Origin: Nitrospiraceae bacterium UBA6898 | Lineage (GTDB): Bacteria; Nitrospirota; Thermodesulfovibrionia; Thermodesulfovibrionales; UBA6898 | Reading direction: 5' to 3' | Assembly (NCBI GenBank): GCA_002448975.1 | Contig: DKBO01000235.1 | Coordinates: forward strand, 1-5,785 | DNA length: 5,785 nt | Shown: positions 1 to 5,785 of the stretch, one piece after another | Layout of the letters: each line of letters opens with the position of its first letter | Numbering within the stretch: position 1 is the first letter of the stretch | Notes under the pieces: generated by a model | What the model was told of the DNA's origin: nothing | Databases searched by the model: none | Seen by the model: the letters and a program-made list of their open reading frames with translations, nothing else | Position numbers and translations under genes: made by a program

Positions 1-764
1 CGCTCCGACTGGGTATAAAGCCGCGAAGAGAAGACGGCGGTCGCGGCATGGCCTGCGAGAAGATTGAAAAGTTCATAATCAACGTTCGAAAACCCTGACT
101 TTTGGGTCAGCAACTTGTATATGGCTATGGCGCCGATAACGTGTTCCTTTATCTTGAGCGGGATGCATACGATGGGAAGGAGGGGATTGAAGGTATCCAT
201 GGCGCTCAGGTCTTCGGCAAAATAGCTTTCGCCGTCCTTTGTTACCTTCCCGATGATTCCCTCACCGACCCTTGCGCGGGGTGTATCGCCCGAAGAGATG
301 CCTTCCGTCGCGACCGCGATAAGCTCGTTGATTTTATCGTCGATGAGCAAAATGGCGAATTTCTCCGCTCCAATGAGGTTGATAACGATCTCTGTGACGA
401 TCCTCAGAACCTCTGAGAAATCAAGTGTCGAATGAAGCTGATAGCTTGCCACGTACAGATTGGCGAGATTGTTGTTCTCTTCCTCGACCTCAAGATATTT
501 CGAGGCGAAGTCCTTGTTCTCCATCTCGACCTGGGTGAATTTCTCTTTAAACGAGTTCAGCTCTGTCTCGAGCAGCCTGATGCGGTCCTCATAGAGCTTT
601 GTCCGGGCCTCGTCAACGGATTGGGCAATCGATTCCTCAAGCTGAGCGATACGGTACCGCAGTTTCTCGTTCTCCCGGAGCAGTTCCTTCGTGAACTCCT
701 CTCCCTTTTTAAACATCTGGATGAATTCGTCTGCCTTATTGGCGTAGCTGAATTCTTTATCCAC
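1..764 (-). CDS. Coiled-coil GAF-domain sensor protein, C-terminus beyond the left edge (partial)
   Basis: The frame is open from a GTG at 764 to the window edge and gives 254 residues without a stop. Residues about 10-105 are highly charged, rich in Glu, Lys and Leu, and predicted to form a long coiled coil (for example EFTKELLRENEKLRYRI at 23-39). Residues about 112-250 match a GAF domain: an ILLIDD strand near 138-143, VGEGIIGKV at 166-174, a IPLKIKEHVIGAIAIY core strand pair near 201-216, and a closing helix LFNLLAGHAATAVFSSRLY at 232-250. GAF domains bind small ligands, haem, nucleotides or chromophores, or mediate dimerisation; the ligand cannot be told here. No signal peptide or membrane segment is seen, so it is probably cytoplasmic. 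The GTG start is chosen because cheB's TAA at 770-768 lies one codon upstream in the same frame and AGGGAGAG precedes it. The missing end could be short or could carry an output domain such as a kinase or GGDEF. Role in the che operon is inferred from position only. Confidence 0.88.
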   Translation of the reverse strand, partial: MDKEFSYANKADEFIQMFKKGEEFTKELLRENEKLRYRIAQLEESIAQSVDEARTKLYEDRIRLLETELNSFKEKFTQVEMENKDFASKYLEVEEENNNLANLYVASYQLHSTLDFSEVLRIVTEIVINLIGAEKFAILLIDDKINELIAVATEGISSGDTPRARVGEGIIGKVTKDGESYFAEDLSAMDTFNPLLPIVCIPLKIKEHVIGAIAIYKLLTQKSGFSNVDYELFNLLAGHAATAVFSSRLYTQSE

Positions 765-767
765 TGA

Positions 768-1838
768 TTACGCTCTCCCTCTGATTTTCGGGGTGTTGAC
801 AATCCTGACGATCTGCGCAGGAATTTCCTGAAGAGGCAGGATCGTTTCTACCGCCCCATTCTTGATAGCCTCACCGGGCATACCGAAGACCACGGCAGTC
901 TCTTCAGATTCCGCTATAGTATACCCGCCCTGCTTTTTTATTTCCAGCATCCCCTGTTTCCCGTCATTTCCCATCCCGGTCAGGATGACCCCCATCGCGG
1001 CCGGGCCGTATGACTCGGCAACGGACGACATCATGTGGTCAACCGAAGGAATATACTTTTCCGTCAACTTGCCTTCCCGCAGCGTAATCTGTTTACCCTC
1101 TTCGTGTTTTTTGAGCCCGAGATGGAATCCGCCGGGGCAGATATAGACCGTTCCCCGCGTTATGGTATCCCCATCAGCGGCCTCCCTGATCCGCAACGGG
1201 CACATCCTGTCGAGCCGTTCTGCCATGGGCCCCGTAAAGCCTTTCGGCATATGCTGGCTGATGACCATGGCCGCAGAAAAGTCCGAAGGCAGACGCGTCA
1301 GGATGATCTGTAATGCAGCAGGGCCACCTGTCGACGATCCGACAGCGACCATATCGACCGCACGCCTGCCGGTACGTATTTGCTTCTGCTCCCCCGGTTC
1401 TTCTTCCTTCTCAAGGAGCTCAAGGTTTCTGCTGAGGATGTCGAGCCGGACATTCTTTATTCCCTTGATCTTCCTGATCAGGTCCTTCTCGATGGTCTGG
1501 AGTTCCGTCGACGCACGCCGCGTCGGCTTTGCGATAAAGTCTGCGGCGCCAAGCTCAAGAGCCCTGAACACGGTCCGGGAATCTGCGTGGGAACTGACCA
1601 TGATAACCGGCGTCGGCCGTTCGCGCATCAGCCAGCGTAGGAAACTGAAACCATCCATATTCGGCATCTCGAAGTCAAGGGTTATGATGTCGGGTCTAAG
1701 CCTCAGGACCTTCGCCATCGCATCGATGCCGTCTGATGCAATGCCCGCGACTTCAAGAGATGCGTCCTCCTCAATGATCTTTTTCATGGTCTGCCGAGTA
1801 TAGGCAGAATCGTCAACGACGAGCACCTTTGTTTTCAT
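768..1838 (-). CDS. cheB: Chemotaxis response regulator protein-glutamate methylesterase CheB
   Basis: CheB removes methyl esters from receptor glutamates, and deamidates glutamines in many species, resetting chemoreceptor sensitivity in the cytoplasm. The 356-residue length is normal for the family. Residues 1-~120 are a receiver domain with acidic pair D9/D10, phospho-acceptor D55 (in TLDFEMPNMDG), conserved S82 and K104 (AKP). A linker of about 40 residues, rich in Glu, Lys and Arg, follows. Residues ~160-350 are the methylesterase domain: the nucleophile is S169 in VGSSTGGP, the histidine is H196 in ISQHMPKGF, and the aspartate is D292 in LTGMGNDG, in the spacing of the known Ser-His-Asp triad. 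All key residues are present, so it should be active and controlled by phosphorylation, presumably by a CheA encoded elsewhere. The ATG at 1838 overlaps the cheR stop by four bases (ATGA), with AGGGAG four bases upstream, indicating translational coupling. The following gene starts three bases after its stop. Confidence 0.97.
   Translation of the reverse strand: MKTKVLVVDDSAYTRQTMKKIIEEDASLEVAGIASDGIDAMAKVLRLRPDIITLDFEMPNMDGFSFLRWLMRERPTPVIMVSSHADSRTVFRALELGAADFIAKPTRRASTELQTIEKDLIRKIKGIKNVRLDILSRNLELLEKEEEPGEQKQIRTGRRAVDMVAVGSSTGGPAALQIILTRLPSDFSAAMVISQHMPKGFTGPMAERLDRMCPLRIREAADGDTITRGTVYICPGGFHLGLKKHEEGKQITLREGKLTEKYIPSVDHMMSSVAESYGPAAMGVILTGMGNDGKQGMLEIKKQGGYTIAESEETAVVFGMPGEAIKNGAVETILPLQEIPAQIVRIVNTPKIRGRA
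773..780 (-). promoter_or_regulatory. Ribosome-binding site for the GAF protein (decides the GTG start)
   Basis: On the minus strand AGGGAGAG lies inside the last codons of cheB, 8 bases upstream of GTG at 764-762. It supports this GTG over the internal ATG at codon 17, which would cut into the coiled coil. Confidence 0.65.
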
Positions 1839-2695
1839 TGTACTCCCTGCTGCGGCGGCTTCTGGTAGACCATATCATGCTTGAAGTGCTTCAGCGTGAA
1901 CGCCGTCGATATGTTGATAAGCGATTCCGCGTGGCCGAGCAGGAGATACCCCCCATCCACCAGCCTGTCATAAAAATTATCGATGACGCGCCGCCGGGAA
2001 GCGTTGTCAAAATAGATAAGCACGTTCCTGCAGAAGACGACATCCATTTTGCCGAGGAATTTTGTCTTGCAAGGGTCCAGAAGATTCAGATAGCTGAAGT
2101 TTACAAATTTTTTGACTGCGTCGGTTATACGATAGGAGCTGTCCTCCTCAACAAAATACTTCTTCAGGAAATACGGCTCCGTCGTCCTGAAGGAGTTTTT
2201 CCGGTATACCCCTCGCCGGGCTGTCTGCAGTACCCGCTGGTTGATATCGCTGCCGTGGATCTCGATGTCCCAGCCGTTGAACGCATTTTTTTCCTGCATC
2301 AGCATGGCAATCGTATAAGGCTCCTCCCCCGTTGAGCACCCTGCCGACCATATCCTGAGTGTCCTTCTTCCCCTGTTCGCGACCTTCAGCTCCTCGATGA
2401 TCTCCTCGCTGAACGCCCTGAGCTGGTTCTGTTCCCGGAAAAAATAGGTTTCATTGACCGTCAGAACGTCCATGATGGCGGAGAGTTCTTCTTCCGCCCT
2501 CGTATCATACCGGATAAAGCGATAATAGTCCCTGAAGTCGTTCAGATGATGATTTCTGATACGGCGGGAAAGTCTTTTTTCGAGAAGATACCGTGACGCA
2601 TCATCAAAATACAGGCCGCAGTAGTCCTTGATAATGTCCCTCACCAGCCGGAAAACATCTTCGGGGAGCGGGATGATCTCCTCTCTCTCAAGCAC
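1835..2695 (-). CDS. cheR: Chemoreceptor glutamate methyltransferase CheR
   Basis: CheR uses S-adenosylmethionine to methylate glutamates on the methylation helices of chemoreceptors, opposing CheB. The 286-residue product has the usual two-domain build. Residues ~10-75 are the all-helical N-terminal domain. From ~78 comes the methyltransferase fold with TVNETYFFRE at 79-88, the SAM-binding stretch RIWSAGCSTGEEPYTIA at 114-130, HGSDINQRVL at 148-156, NLLD at 204-207, DVVFCRNVLIYFD at 218-230 and GGYLLLGHAESL at 248-259. No TPR or other C-terminal extension is present. The start is GTG at 2695, eight bases inside the HEAT gene (GTGCTTGA overlap), with GAGGA eight bases upstream, so translation is probably coupled. 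The tail of the first gene in the window has no xWxxF-type tethering pentapeptide, so if that is the substrate, tethering through the CheR beta-subdomain would not be expected. Confidence 0.97.
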   Translation of the reverse strand: MLEREEIIPLPEDVFRLVRDIIKDYCGLYFDDASRYLLEKRLSRRIRNHHLNDFRDYYRFIRYDTRAEEELSAIMDVLTVNETYFFREQNQLRAFSEEIIEELKVANRGRRTLRIWSAGCSTGEEPYTIAMLMQEKNAFNGWDIEIHGSDINQRVLQTARRGVYRKNSFRTTEPYFLKKYFVEEDSSYRITDAVKKFVNFSYLNLLDPCKTKFLGKMDVVFCRNVLIYFDNASRRRVIDNFYDRLVDGGYLLLGHAESLINISTAFTLKHFKHDMVYQKPPQQGVQ

Positions 2696-4661
2696 CGAGT
2701 ATTTCCTCGATAGCCCTGATAACGGAAGGGTCTTCTTCTGTATCCAGAAGCTTTTCGAGTTCAGCCCGGATATTCCCCCCGCCCCTCCTGCCGAGGGCCC
2801 TCACCGCGGCCATGCGCGCAGCCCAGTCCGGGTCCTTCAGGAACGGAGCAAGCAGGTCCTCAACACCTTCGAACGCCTCCAGACAGGATATGGCGGTCCT
2901 TTTCACCTCAACGTCAGGCGAAGAGAGCATTTCCGCTATAGCTGTACGCGCCTCTTCCCCGGTCAGTGCCTTCAGCGCCTCGAGCGCCGTAGTGACCACA
3001 AATCCGCTCTGATCCTTGAGAAGAGACGTCAGGATATCGACCGCCCGGCCGTCCCTGAGCATGCCGATCGCCTTTGCAGCCGAAACCCGGACAAAATCAT
3101 CAGGATCTGCCGTGAGGATAGCCAGGGAATCGAGAATGCCCTCCCCGCCTACAGAGCCGAGGCTCAGGGTCGCTGATATGCGGATATCCGGATCTTCATC
3201 CGTAAGGGCATATTTAAGATAGCGAACAGCCTCTTCGGTCCCGATGCGTGAAAGAGCCTCCACTACCGCTTTTCTGACTGCGACCTTTTCATCCTTCAGT
3301 GCAAAGCCGAGGTCCGTTACCGCCTCCACCGTCCGTATCCTGCCGAGCAGCCGTGCCATGTTTCTCCGCAGCACGGCGTACTCAGACTTGAGCATGGCAA
3401 GCAGGTCCGTAATCTCGAGATGCCGTTTCAGCCTGCTGAGCGCATCTACTGCCGCATCCTGCACGTCCTCGTAAGGGTCGATCAGCAGACGCATAAGCAT
3501 GGGAACCGACTCGGCGTTATCCAGCCGCGCCATGCTCCGTGCGGCAAGGGAACGGACATGACCGTCATCGTCCTGCATGAGCCGGGCAAACTTGTCATGA
3601 TATACGGGGGAGACGATCTCCCCCGCAACTTCGCAGATAAATCTGAGCTGGTGGGGGTTGCCGGTATCAAAAAGCTTCAGGAGAGACTCCGGCCTGTCCC
3701 TGCCGATAAAGACAAAGGCTTTTTTTACATCTTCAGCAAACTCTTCCTCATGTGAAATGTCCAGGAGCGGACCGTACGCAGCCTCATCCTTCATAAGCCC
3801 AAGAAGGAGGATCGAGGATATCCTCACCTCGTTCTTGTTTGACCAGGCATGGTCAATGAGCACGTCCATGGCCTTGTCACCGAGCCCCTTCTTGAGCTCG
3901 CGGGTTATCGCCTCCGCCTTGATGCCGTTATGGTACATCTTCTCTATCGTCCTGAGCACATGTTCCTGAATGCTCCGGGGGGAATCCAGGAGCAGTGAGA
4001 TGACGGGGGAGAGTGTGGAAGGGTCCGCAAGCATGCCCAGGGCCTTGAGCACCGGCTCTCGCAGGGGCTTTCGGCTTAGCGCCGCAAGGAGATGAGGTAC
4101 CGCCTTCCGGTTACCGATCCTGCCGAGCGCGTCAGCCGCAGGATATGCCGTCCAGAGGTCATCGCTGTCCAGGATCTCTATCAGGGCATCAACCACCGAA
4201 AGCTCTCCGGCCTTGCCCAGGTGCTCGACTGCGGTGGCTCTCACGTTTTCATCCTCATCCTTCAAGGCCTCGAGCATGAGGGGCAGCGACCTGCTGTCCA
4301 TCTGCTCACCGAGCACATCGATGATGAATTTCCTGACATCCTGGTTTTCGGTCCTGAATCCTTCGACAAGATAGACCGTTGCCTTCCGGCCGAGTTTGAT
4401 AAGTGCTTCGATGGCAGAATTCCGCGCCCCGGCATTGTCCTCGATGTAGAGCAGGTCGATCAGACCCTTGATGTACTGATCCGGGCCATATTCCTCGAAC
4501 AGGATCTCTACGGCGGATTTCCGCACCCTCCAGCTGATATCGGCCATTGCCCTCAGGAGCAGCGGTATGCAGGCACGGTCCCTTCTGCCCCGAAGCTGTT
4601 CAACTGCCTGACGTCTTACCTCTATATTTTCGTCACTCAGCAGTCGTTCCTGTTCCTGCAC
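2688..4661 (-). CDS. Large HEAT-repeat protein of a chemosensory operon
   Basis: The 657-residue product is made throughout of about 20-21 HEAT (PBS-lyase type) units of roughly 31 residues, recognisable by a recurring D-x-x-VR-x-x-A-x-x-A/S-L pattern. Examples are near 10-23 (ENIEVRRQAVEQL), 137-148 (DENVRATAVEHL), 365-380, 455-471 (KVAVRKAVVEAL) and 490-501 (DPDIRISATLSL). Residues ~240-345 are less regular; the stretch from ~365 to the end is most canonical. There is no catalytic motif, signal peptide or membrane segment. HEAT solenoids bind proteins, so a cytoplasmic scaffold or adaptor is the likely role; HEAT_PBS proteins also occur in some archaeal and myxobacterial che clusters (from memory). 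The GTG at 4661 is preferred over an upstream ATG at 4730: it has a near-perfect TTGGAGG six bases before it, whereas the upstream start would add 23 basic, non-HEAT residues and overlap cheW by 98 bases rather than 29. The gene overlaps cheR by eight bases. The binding partner is unknown. Confidence 0.92.
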   Translation of the reverse strand: MQEQERLLSDENIEVRRQAVEQLRGRRDRACIPLLLRAMADISWRVRKSAVEILFEEYGPDQYIKGLIDLLYIEDNAGARNSAIEALIKLGRKATVYLVEGFRTENQDVRKFIIDVLGEQMDSRSLPLMLEALKDEDENVRATAVEHLGKAGELSVVDALIEILDSDDLWTAYPAADALGRIGNRKAVPHLLAALSRKPLREPVLKALGMLADPSTLSPVISLLLDSPRSIQEHVLRTIEKMYHNGIKAEAITRELKKGLGDKAMDVLIDHAWSNKNEVRISSILLLGLMKDEAAYGPLLDISHEEEFAEDVKKAFVFIGRDRPESLLKLFDTGNPHQLRFICEVAGEIVSPVYHDKFARLMQDDDGHVRSLAARSMARLDNAESVPMLMRLLIDPYEDVQDAAVDALSRLKRHLEITDLLAMLKSEYAVLRRNMARLLGRIRTVEAVTDLGFALKDEKVAVRKAVVEALSRIGTEEAVRYLKYALTDEDPDIRISATLSLGSVGGEGILDSLAILTADPDDFVRVSAAKAIGMLRDGRAVDILTSLLKDQSGFVVTTALEALKALTGEEARTAIAEMLSSPDVEVKRTAISCLEAFEGVEDLLAPFLKDPDWAARMAAVRALGRRGGGNIRAELEKLLDTEEDPSVIRAIEEILGA

Positions 4662-5115
4662 TTTTTTCCTCCAAAAGTTCTGTCGCCTCCTGAAGCCATA
4701 TCTTTTCCTCTGACGTGAGCAGGGTATCAATATTCAGGATCAGGATGATACGCTCATCCTTCTTGCCGATTCCGCTGAGATACTGCGTCTTGAATCCCTT
4801 GAAAATGGAGGGAGACGGCCGTATCTCGTCGGGTTTCAGCACAAGGATCTCCTTTATCTCATCAACGAGAAATCCGATCTTTTCCCGGTCATACCTGACC
4901 AGGATAATCCGTTCTTTTCTGCCGGCCGGCTTCATGCCGAACCTGCGCCTGAGGTCCATGACCGGGATAACGGTTCCCCTTACGCTCATCACGCCGGAAA
5001 GGAAATCCGGCAGGCCAGGGATCGTGAAGATCTTCTGCACCCGCAGGATCTCGAGGACCCGTGCGATGTCAATCCCGAAGGTTTCTTCGCTTATGTTGAA
5101 TATCGTGAACTTCAT
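4633..5115 (-). CDS. cheW: Chemotaxis coupling protein CheW
   Basis: CheW is the cytoplasmic SH3-like scaffold that links chemoreceptors to the P5 domain of the CheA kinase. The 160 residues cover a complete single CheW domain: FTIFNISEETFGIDIARVLEI at the start, then a conserved SVRGTVIPVMDLRRRFG at 44-60 containing the Arg-Gly of receptor binding, ILVRYDREKIGFLVDEI near 71-87, and a closing ILILNIDTLL near 124-133. A charged tail of about 25 residues (EEKIWLQEATELLEEK and a Gly/Thr-rich end) is slightly longer than in the minimal protein. The ATG follows the TAG of the upstream gene with no base between (TAGATG). No good Shine-Dalgarno is visible just upstream, so translation probably depends on re-initiation after the upstream gene, which ties CheW output to it. 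Its 3' end overlaps the HEAT gene by 29 bases. Confidence 0.96.
   Translation of the reverse strand: MKFTIFNISEETFGIDIARVLEILRVQKIFTIPGLPDFLSGVMSVRGTVIPVMDLRRRFGMKPAGRKERIILVRYDREKIGFLVDEIKEILVLKPDEIRPSPSIFKGFKTQYLSGIGKKDERIILILNIDTLLTSEEKIWLQEATELLEEKSAGTGTTAE
4668..4672 (-). promoter_or_regulatory. Ribosome-binding site GGAGG that decides the HEAT-protein start
   Basis: The minus strand reads GGAGG followed by six A residues and then GTG at 4661-4659. The site lies within the last codons of cheW, so it can be exposed by ribosomes finishing cheW. It is the strongest Shine-Dalgarno sequence in the window and fixes the start codon. Confidence 0.8.
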
Positions 5116-5785
5116 CTACGTGATCTTGAAGATTTCCATCTCCTGCTTCAGGTGTTCGATCTCCCGGTAGAGGGTCTTGAGCGAATTCGCCATTTCTTCC
5201 GTATCGTTCGCGGTCGCCGGGCCGATAGCGTTGACATTCTCCAGGGCGGCAACGATCTCCGTGTTCAGTCTTTTCTGGCTAGCGATATTGGTATTGATCT
5301 GCTGTATCCGCTCATTGGCGAGTTCTATATTCCGGGATATGAGCCGCGTGCCCTCTGCCTGTTCTCCTGCACCGCGCTTGGAGAGCTCCGCGACCTCTTT
5401 TACATCGCCGACGCCTTCGAGCAGATAGCTGAGCGCATTTTCCTGCTCCTTGGTCGACTTCGCAACACTGTTCATGACCTTCCGGATATCGTCTACGGCA
5501 CCCGTGATCTGCTTCAGGCCGACGGTCTGCTCCGTTGTGGCACGCTCGATCGCCTTGGTCATGTCCGAGGACTGGATGGAAGCATCAAGGATATCCCGCA
5601 GGGCCTCCCCGATGGCCGGGATGTACTTCTCGATGTAGCTGCGTTTCTTGAGTTCCTGGGCGATGCGGTGACCCTTGCGGATGTGCTGTCCGAGCTTTCG
5701 CCCGCACAGCTGCAGGGCCAGCCGGATCTCCTTCATGATCTCCGGGTAGGAAGCGATGGCCTCCTTGCTCTCGCTCGTGAACGGC
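5116..5785 (-). CDS. Topoisomerase VI subunit B-like C-terminus fused to an MCP-like coiled coil (partial, N-terminus beyond the right edge)
   Basis: The open frame runs from the right edge to TAG at 5118-5116, giving 222 visible residues (numbered from the first full codon). Residues 1-~68 carry motifs I recognise from the last part of the topoisomerase VI subunit B transducer: PFTSESKEAIA at 1-11, PEIMKEIRLAL at 14-24, GRKL at 28-31, and a YIEKYIPAIGEALRDIL helix at 50-66. In archaeal Top6B this stalk contacts subunit A. Instead of ending there, the frame continues without a break for ~155 residues of amphipathic helix with EQ motifs at 85-86, 113-114 and 141-142, like the repeated methylation-helix segments of chemoreceptors. 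No receptor hairpin tip (the conserved E-A-A-R-A-G-E region) and no C-terminal xWxxF pentapeptide are visible. The ATG at 5736 is internal, not the start. The gene abuts cheW. If the upstream part has a GHKL ATPase it is a topoisomerase VI B-like fusion; otherwise an unusual receptor. The coiled coil is certain; the family of the front part is likely. Confidence 0.72.
   Translation of the reverse strand, partial: PFTSESKEAIASYPEIMKEIRLALQLCGRKLGQHIRKGHRIAQELKKRSYIEKYIPAIGEALRDILDASIQSSDMTKAIERATTEQTVGLKQITGAVDDIRKVMNSVAKSTKEQENALSYLLEGVGDVKEVAELSKRGAGEQAEGTRLISRNIELANERIQQINTNIASQKRLNTEIVAALENVNAIGPATANDTEEMANSLKTLYREIEHLKQEMEIFKIT
5119..5532 (-). repeat. Five 28-residue (four-heptad) coiled-coil repeats within the first gene
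   Basis: Starting each unit at the EQ position gives units at visible residues 85, 113, 141, 169 and 197, each exactly 28 residues apart. The first residues are EQ, EQ, EQ, SQ and EM. The last unit has 26 residues and ends at the stop codon. A preceding 28-residue segment (57-84) is in the same phase and begins in the topoisomerase-like helix. The repeats are diverged at DNA level, so this is a protein-level periodicity, not a recent tandem duplication. Confidence 0.8.

Noticed and set aside
102..767. Plus-strand open frames of about 100 codons over the left end (102-416, 432-767)
   Set aside because: They lie antisense to the continuous coiled-coil/GAF frame on the minus strand, have no recognisable domains and are explained as shadows of its codon usage.
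557..802. Minus-strand 81-codon frame crossing the cheB/GAF junction
   Set aside because: It overlaps the real GAF gene in another frame, has Arg/Ser-rich low-quality sequence and no recognisable domain.
1162..1803. 213-codon plus-strand frame antisense to cheB
   Set aside because: The cheB frame has every active-site motif; the antisense product is Ser/Arg-rich with no family features.
4092..4718. 208-codon plus-strand frame antisense to the HEAT gene
   Set aside because: It is a long shadow of a moderately GC-rich repeat gene; no domain and no ribosome-binding site fitting an operon.
5116..5736. Reading the first gene as a complete 206-residue protein starting at ATG 5736
   Set aside because: The frame stays open upstream to the window edge and the upstream codons encode the conserved PFTSESKEAIA motif, so the ATG is internal.
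5116..5785. Annotation as an ordinary methyl-accepting chemotaxis protein
   Set aside because: The EQ-repeat tail fits, but no hairpin tip, HAMP or membrane segment is visible and the front 68 residues match the topoisomerase VI B end better. It stays possible only if the upstream part shows receptor domains.
1..5785. Promoters, terminators, riboswitches, tRNAs, CRISPR arrays or mobile elements
   Set aside because: Genes overlap or abut throughout, leaving no intergenic space, and no inverted repeats, direct-repeat arrays or transposase motifs were seen by eye.

Overview
The window is wall-to-wall coding sequence on the minus strand. It holds six consecutive genes with no intergenic gap longer than 3 bases, so it reads as the middle of one polycistronic operon. 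Transcription runs from the right edge towards the left. In transcription order the genes are: (1) the C-terminal part of a large protein entering from the right edge (to 5116), whose first ~68 visible residues look like the end of the DNA topoisomerase VI subunit B transducer and which continues in frame into an MCP-like coiled coil of 28-residue repeats; (2) cheW (5115-4633); (3) a 657-residue protein made entirely of HEAT repeats (4661-2688); (4) cheR (2695-1835); (5) cheB (1838-768); (6) a coiled-coil plus GAF-domain protein that runs off the left edge (764-1).

CheW, CheR and CheB are clear from motifs and length. They form the coupling and adaptation half of a chemosensory pathway: scaffold, receptor methyltransferase and receptor methylesterase with receiver domain. 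No CheA kinase, CheY, CheD, CheC or complete chemoreceptor lies in the window; they may be outside it. The HEAT protein and the GAF protein are accessory members, probably a protein-binding scaffold and a small-ligand or redox sensor.

The most interesting element is gene 1. A topoisomerase VI B-like end fused to a coiled coil with EQ motifs exactly 28 residues apart, directly followed by cheW and with cheR and cheB in the same operon, suggests an undescribed link between a GHKL/topoisomerase-type ATPase and a chemosensory adaptation system. The fusion is continuous in frame within the window. The family assignment rests on remembered conserved motifs and needs the upstream sequence.

Organism: a prokaryote with strong GGAGG/AGGGAG ribosome-binding sites, several GTG starts and moderately GC-rich DNA. 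The style of CheB, CheR and the coiled-coil GAF protein suggests an anaerobic or environmental Gram-negative bacterium such as Nitrospirota or Desulfobacterota. Topoisomerase VI is mainly archaeal and sporadic in bacteria, so an archaeal origin, or acquisition of that part from archaea, cannot be excluded. I found no tRNA, rRNA, mobile element, CRISPR array, terminator or convincing promoter.
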